A DNA stretch of 8,106 nucleotides from the NCBI GenBank assembly GCA_003164415.1, contig PLTK01000117.1, positions 2,328 through 10,433 on the forward strand. The letters are read 5' to 3'. This document shows positions 6,682-8,106 of this stretch, piece after piece. The position numbers and the translations under genes are program-made. Below the pieces are notes generated by a model. It made no database searches and was not told where the DNA came from. It worked only from the letters and a program-made list of their open reading frames with translations. The stretch is from Methanobacterium sp. Its GTDB lineage: Archaea; Methanobacteriota; Methanobacteria; Methanobacteriales; Methanobacteriaceae. How positions within the stretch are numbered: the first letter of the stretch is position 1; every line of letters begins with the position of its first letter.

Positions 6682-7182
6682 TTGGATGAAAGCAAAACTC
6701 ATATAATTAGTGCATTAGTCCTTCACAAACCTGGTGTTCTCCAGAGAGTTGCTGGTCTTTTCACTAGAAGAGGTTATAACATTGAAAACATTACTGTAGG
6801 CACATCTGAACAAGAAAATCTTGCAAGAATGACAATCATTGCAAAAGGCGATGAAAAAGTTTTGGAACAAGTAACTAAACAATTAAACAAACTCATCGAT
6901 GTTATTAAAGTCAGAGATCTTGACCCAGAAATTACTGTAAAACGAGAACTTTGTCTTATTAAAGTTCATACATCAACAGAGAAGAATAGATCTGAGATTA
7001 TCCAGTACGCCAACATATTCCGTGGCAGAATAATAGATGTGAGTCCTGAAACTCTTACAATCGAAATTACTGGTTCACCCGAAAAAATTGAAGCATTAAT
7101 AGACTTAGTAAGGACTTTTGGGATTAAAGAAGTTGCTAGAACCGGACCAACTGCAATTTCTAGAGGCAATAAAACAATTTAG
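6682..7182 (+). CDS. ilvN: Acetohydroxyacid synthase, regulatory small subunit
   Basis: The small subunit activates IlvB and confers feedback inhibition by valine or other branched-chain amino acids. From TTG 6682 it has 166 residues (MDESKTHIISALVLHKPGVL...), the usual size. Residues 5 to about 80 form an ACT domain with LHKPGVLQRVAGLFTRRGYNIENITVG, including the glycine-containing effector-binding loop. The rest is the small-subunit C-terminal domain, with KRELCLIKV, a helical EIIQYANIFRGRIIDVSP stretch and a GPTAISRG end. The start is uncertain: TTG 6682 fits the ribosome site and leaves a one-base gap after the ilvB stop. GTG 6673 would overlap ilvB by eight bases and add three residues. 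Longer in-frame starts up to 6598 lie inside ilvB and are unlikely. Transcription with ilvB is nearly certain from the spacing. Confidence 0.95.
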   Translation: MDESKTHIISALVLHKPGVLQRVAGLFTRRGYNIENITVGTSEQENLARMTIIAKGDEKVLEQVTKQLNKLIDVIKVRDLDPEITVKRELCLIKVHTSTEKNRSEIIQYANIFRGRIIDVSPETLTIEITGSPEKIEALIDLVRTFGIKEVARTGPTAISRGNKTI

Positions 7183-7254
7183 ATTTACCAATTAATGATA
7201 TGAATTAATTCAAAAAGAATTTGAACAAAATTTCTTATTAATGGAGGAAAAAAA
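7183..7254 (+). other. ilvN-ilvC spacer
   Basis: A 72-base AT-rich spacer holds a 12-base palindrome, TGAATTAATTCA (7201-7212), and the ilvC ribosome site GGAGG (7243-7247), 7 bases before ATG. No hairpin with a T-run is seen, so readthrough from ilvN to ilvC is expected. Confidence 0.4.
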
Positions 7255-8106
7255 ATGAAGATGTACTATGAAAAGGATGTCGACTTAAACGTCTTAAAAA
7301 ATAAAACAGTTGCTGTCATAGGTTATGGAAGTCAAGGAATGGCACAGTCCAGGAACATGCATGAAAGCGGGTTAAATGTTGTTGTAGGATTAAGAAAAGA
7401 CGGCGCATCCTGGAAAAAAGCTGAATCAGATGGTTTAAAGGTTATGACTGTTGAAGAAGCTTCAGAAATTGCAGATGTAATACACATTCTCATACCCGAT
7501 GAAATACAAGGACAAGTTTATAATGAATCTATCAAAGATCATTTAAAAGAAGGGAATACATTATCTTTTTCACATGGATACAACATTCATTTCGGCTATA
7601 TAAACCCTCCAGAAAATGTTAATATAACTATGATTGCTCCAAAAGGGCCAGGTGCCATGGTTAGGAAAACATATGAAGAAGGTTTCGGAGTACCAGGACT
7701 AGTTGCTGTTGAAAGAGATTACACTGGAGATGCAACTCAAATTGCGCTTGCTATGGGTCAAGGATCTGGATTAACAAGAGCAGGAGTTCTTAAGACTACT
7801 TTCAAAGAAGAAACTGAAACAGATCTATTTGGTGAACAAGTTGTACTCTGTGGTGGGGCAACAGAACTTATCTCTGCTGGTTTCCAAACCCTGGTTGAAG
7901 CTGGATACCAACCTGAAATCGCATATTTTGAAACATGCCACGAACTAAAGCTCATTGTTGATTTAATATACGCAAAAGGGTTTGCAGGAATGTGGAACGA
8001 TGTTAGTAACACAGCAGAATATGGTGGACTTGTAGCGAGAAAAAGGATTGTTACTTCAGAAACTAGATTAGAAATGAAAAAGATCCTTGAAGAAATACAA
8101 ACTGGT
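7255..8106 (+). CDS. ilvC: Ketol-acid reductoisomerase, N-terminal 284 residues (3' end outside window)
   Basis: Mg2+- and NAD(P)H-dependent isomerisation and reduction of acetolactate or acetohydroxybutyrate to the dihydroxy acid, the step after IlvBN. The frame is open to the right edge; about 45 residues of a class I (short) enzyme of about 330 are missing. The N-terminal Rossmann domain has GYGSQG (23-28) and a coenzyme loop LRKDGASWKKAE with Arg47, Lys48 and Ser52, the pattern usual for NADPH use. HGYNIHFG carries the catalytic-region His107. The knotted C-terminal domain has the metal ligands Asp190 and Glu194 in DLFGEQ and Glu226 and Glu230 in ETCHELK, then VSNTAEYG (250-257) with the substrate-contacting Ser251. 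The usual GH(T/L)VR segment reads GAMVR (133-137). The start is ATG 7255, with GGAGG 7 bases upstream; ATG 7261 would be too far from it. Confidence 0.96.
   Translation, partial: MKMYYEKDVDLNVLKNKTVAVIGYGSQGMAQSRNMHESGLNVVVGLRKDGASWKKAESDGLKVMTVEEASEIADVIHILIPDEIQGQVYNESIKDHLKEGNTLSFSHGYNIHFGYINPPENVNITMIAPKGPGAMVRKTYEEGFGVPGLVAVERDYTGDATQIALAMGQGSGLTRAGVLKTTFKEETETDLFGEQVVLCGGATELISAGFQTLVEAGYQPEIAYFETCHELKLIVDLIYAKGFAGMWNDVSNTAEYGGLVARKRIVTSETRLEMKKILEEIQTG

Noticed and set aside
7758..8012. 84-codon open frame antisense to ilvC, and similar short antisense frames over argF, purD and ilvN
   Set aside because: All are shadows of well-supported genes with no domain signature.

Overview
The window reads as chromosomal housekeeping DNA from a methanogenic archaeon, most likely a mesophilic, AT-rich member of the Methanobacteriales (Methanobacterium or Methanobrevibacter type). 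The reasons are an archaeal-type signal peptidase tail, an arginyl-tRNA synthetase with an MSTRRG loop, an archaeal-type PurD (GLTGGKGV), a class I ketol-acid reductoisomerase with a VSNTAEYGG segment, AT-rich TATA-like boxes upstream of genes, and Shine-Dalgarno sites of the AGGTGA / GGAGG type. From memory, the order signal peptidase - argS - argF - purD - ilvB - ilvN - ilvC resembles the corresponding block in Methanothermobacter thermautotrophicus. That family-level placement is inference and was not searched.

Layout. Bases 1-234 hold the C-terminal end of a type I signal peptidase (+), followed by a terminator-like hairpin with a T-run. argS (358-2046, +) meets argF (3006-2098, -) tail to tail across about 50 AT-rich bases. 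purD (4496-3168, -) lies upstream of argF on the same strand with a 161-base gap. A 441-base, very AT-rich divergent gap (4497-4937) separates purD from the ilvBNC cluster (+), which runs off the right edge inside ilvC.

Function. ilvB (catalytic) and ilvN (regulatory) encode acetohydroxyacid synthase. ilvC encodes the next enzyme of valine, leucine and isoleucine synthesis. argF makes citrulline for arginine synthesis and argS charges tRNA-Arg. purD performs the second step of purine synthesis. All visible catalytic motifs are intact and no gene is broken by a frameshift. There is no insertion sequence, CRISPR array, tRNA or rRNA in view.

The least ordinary part is the divergent gap. An 18-base perfect palindrome lies just downstream of a good TATA box for ilvB, where an archaeal repressor would block initiation. 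A related 14-base palindrome lies further upstream, and an unexplained 55-codon open frame lies between them. I see no convincing novel multi-gene system here.
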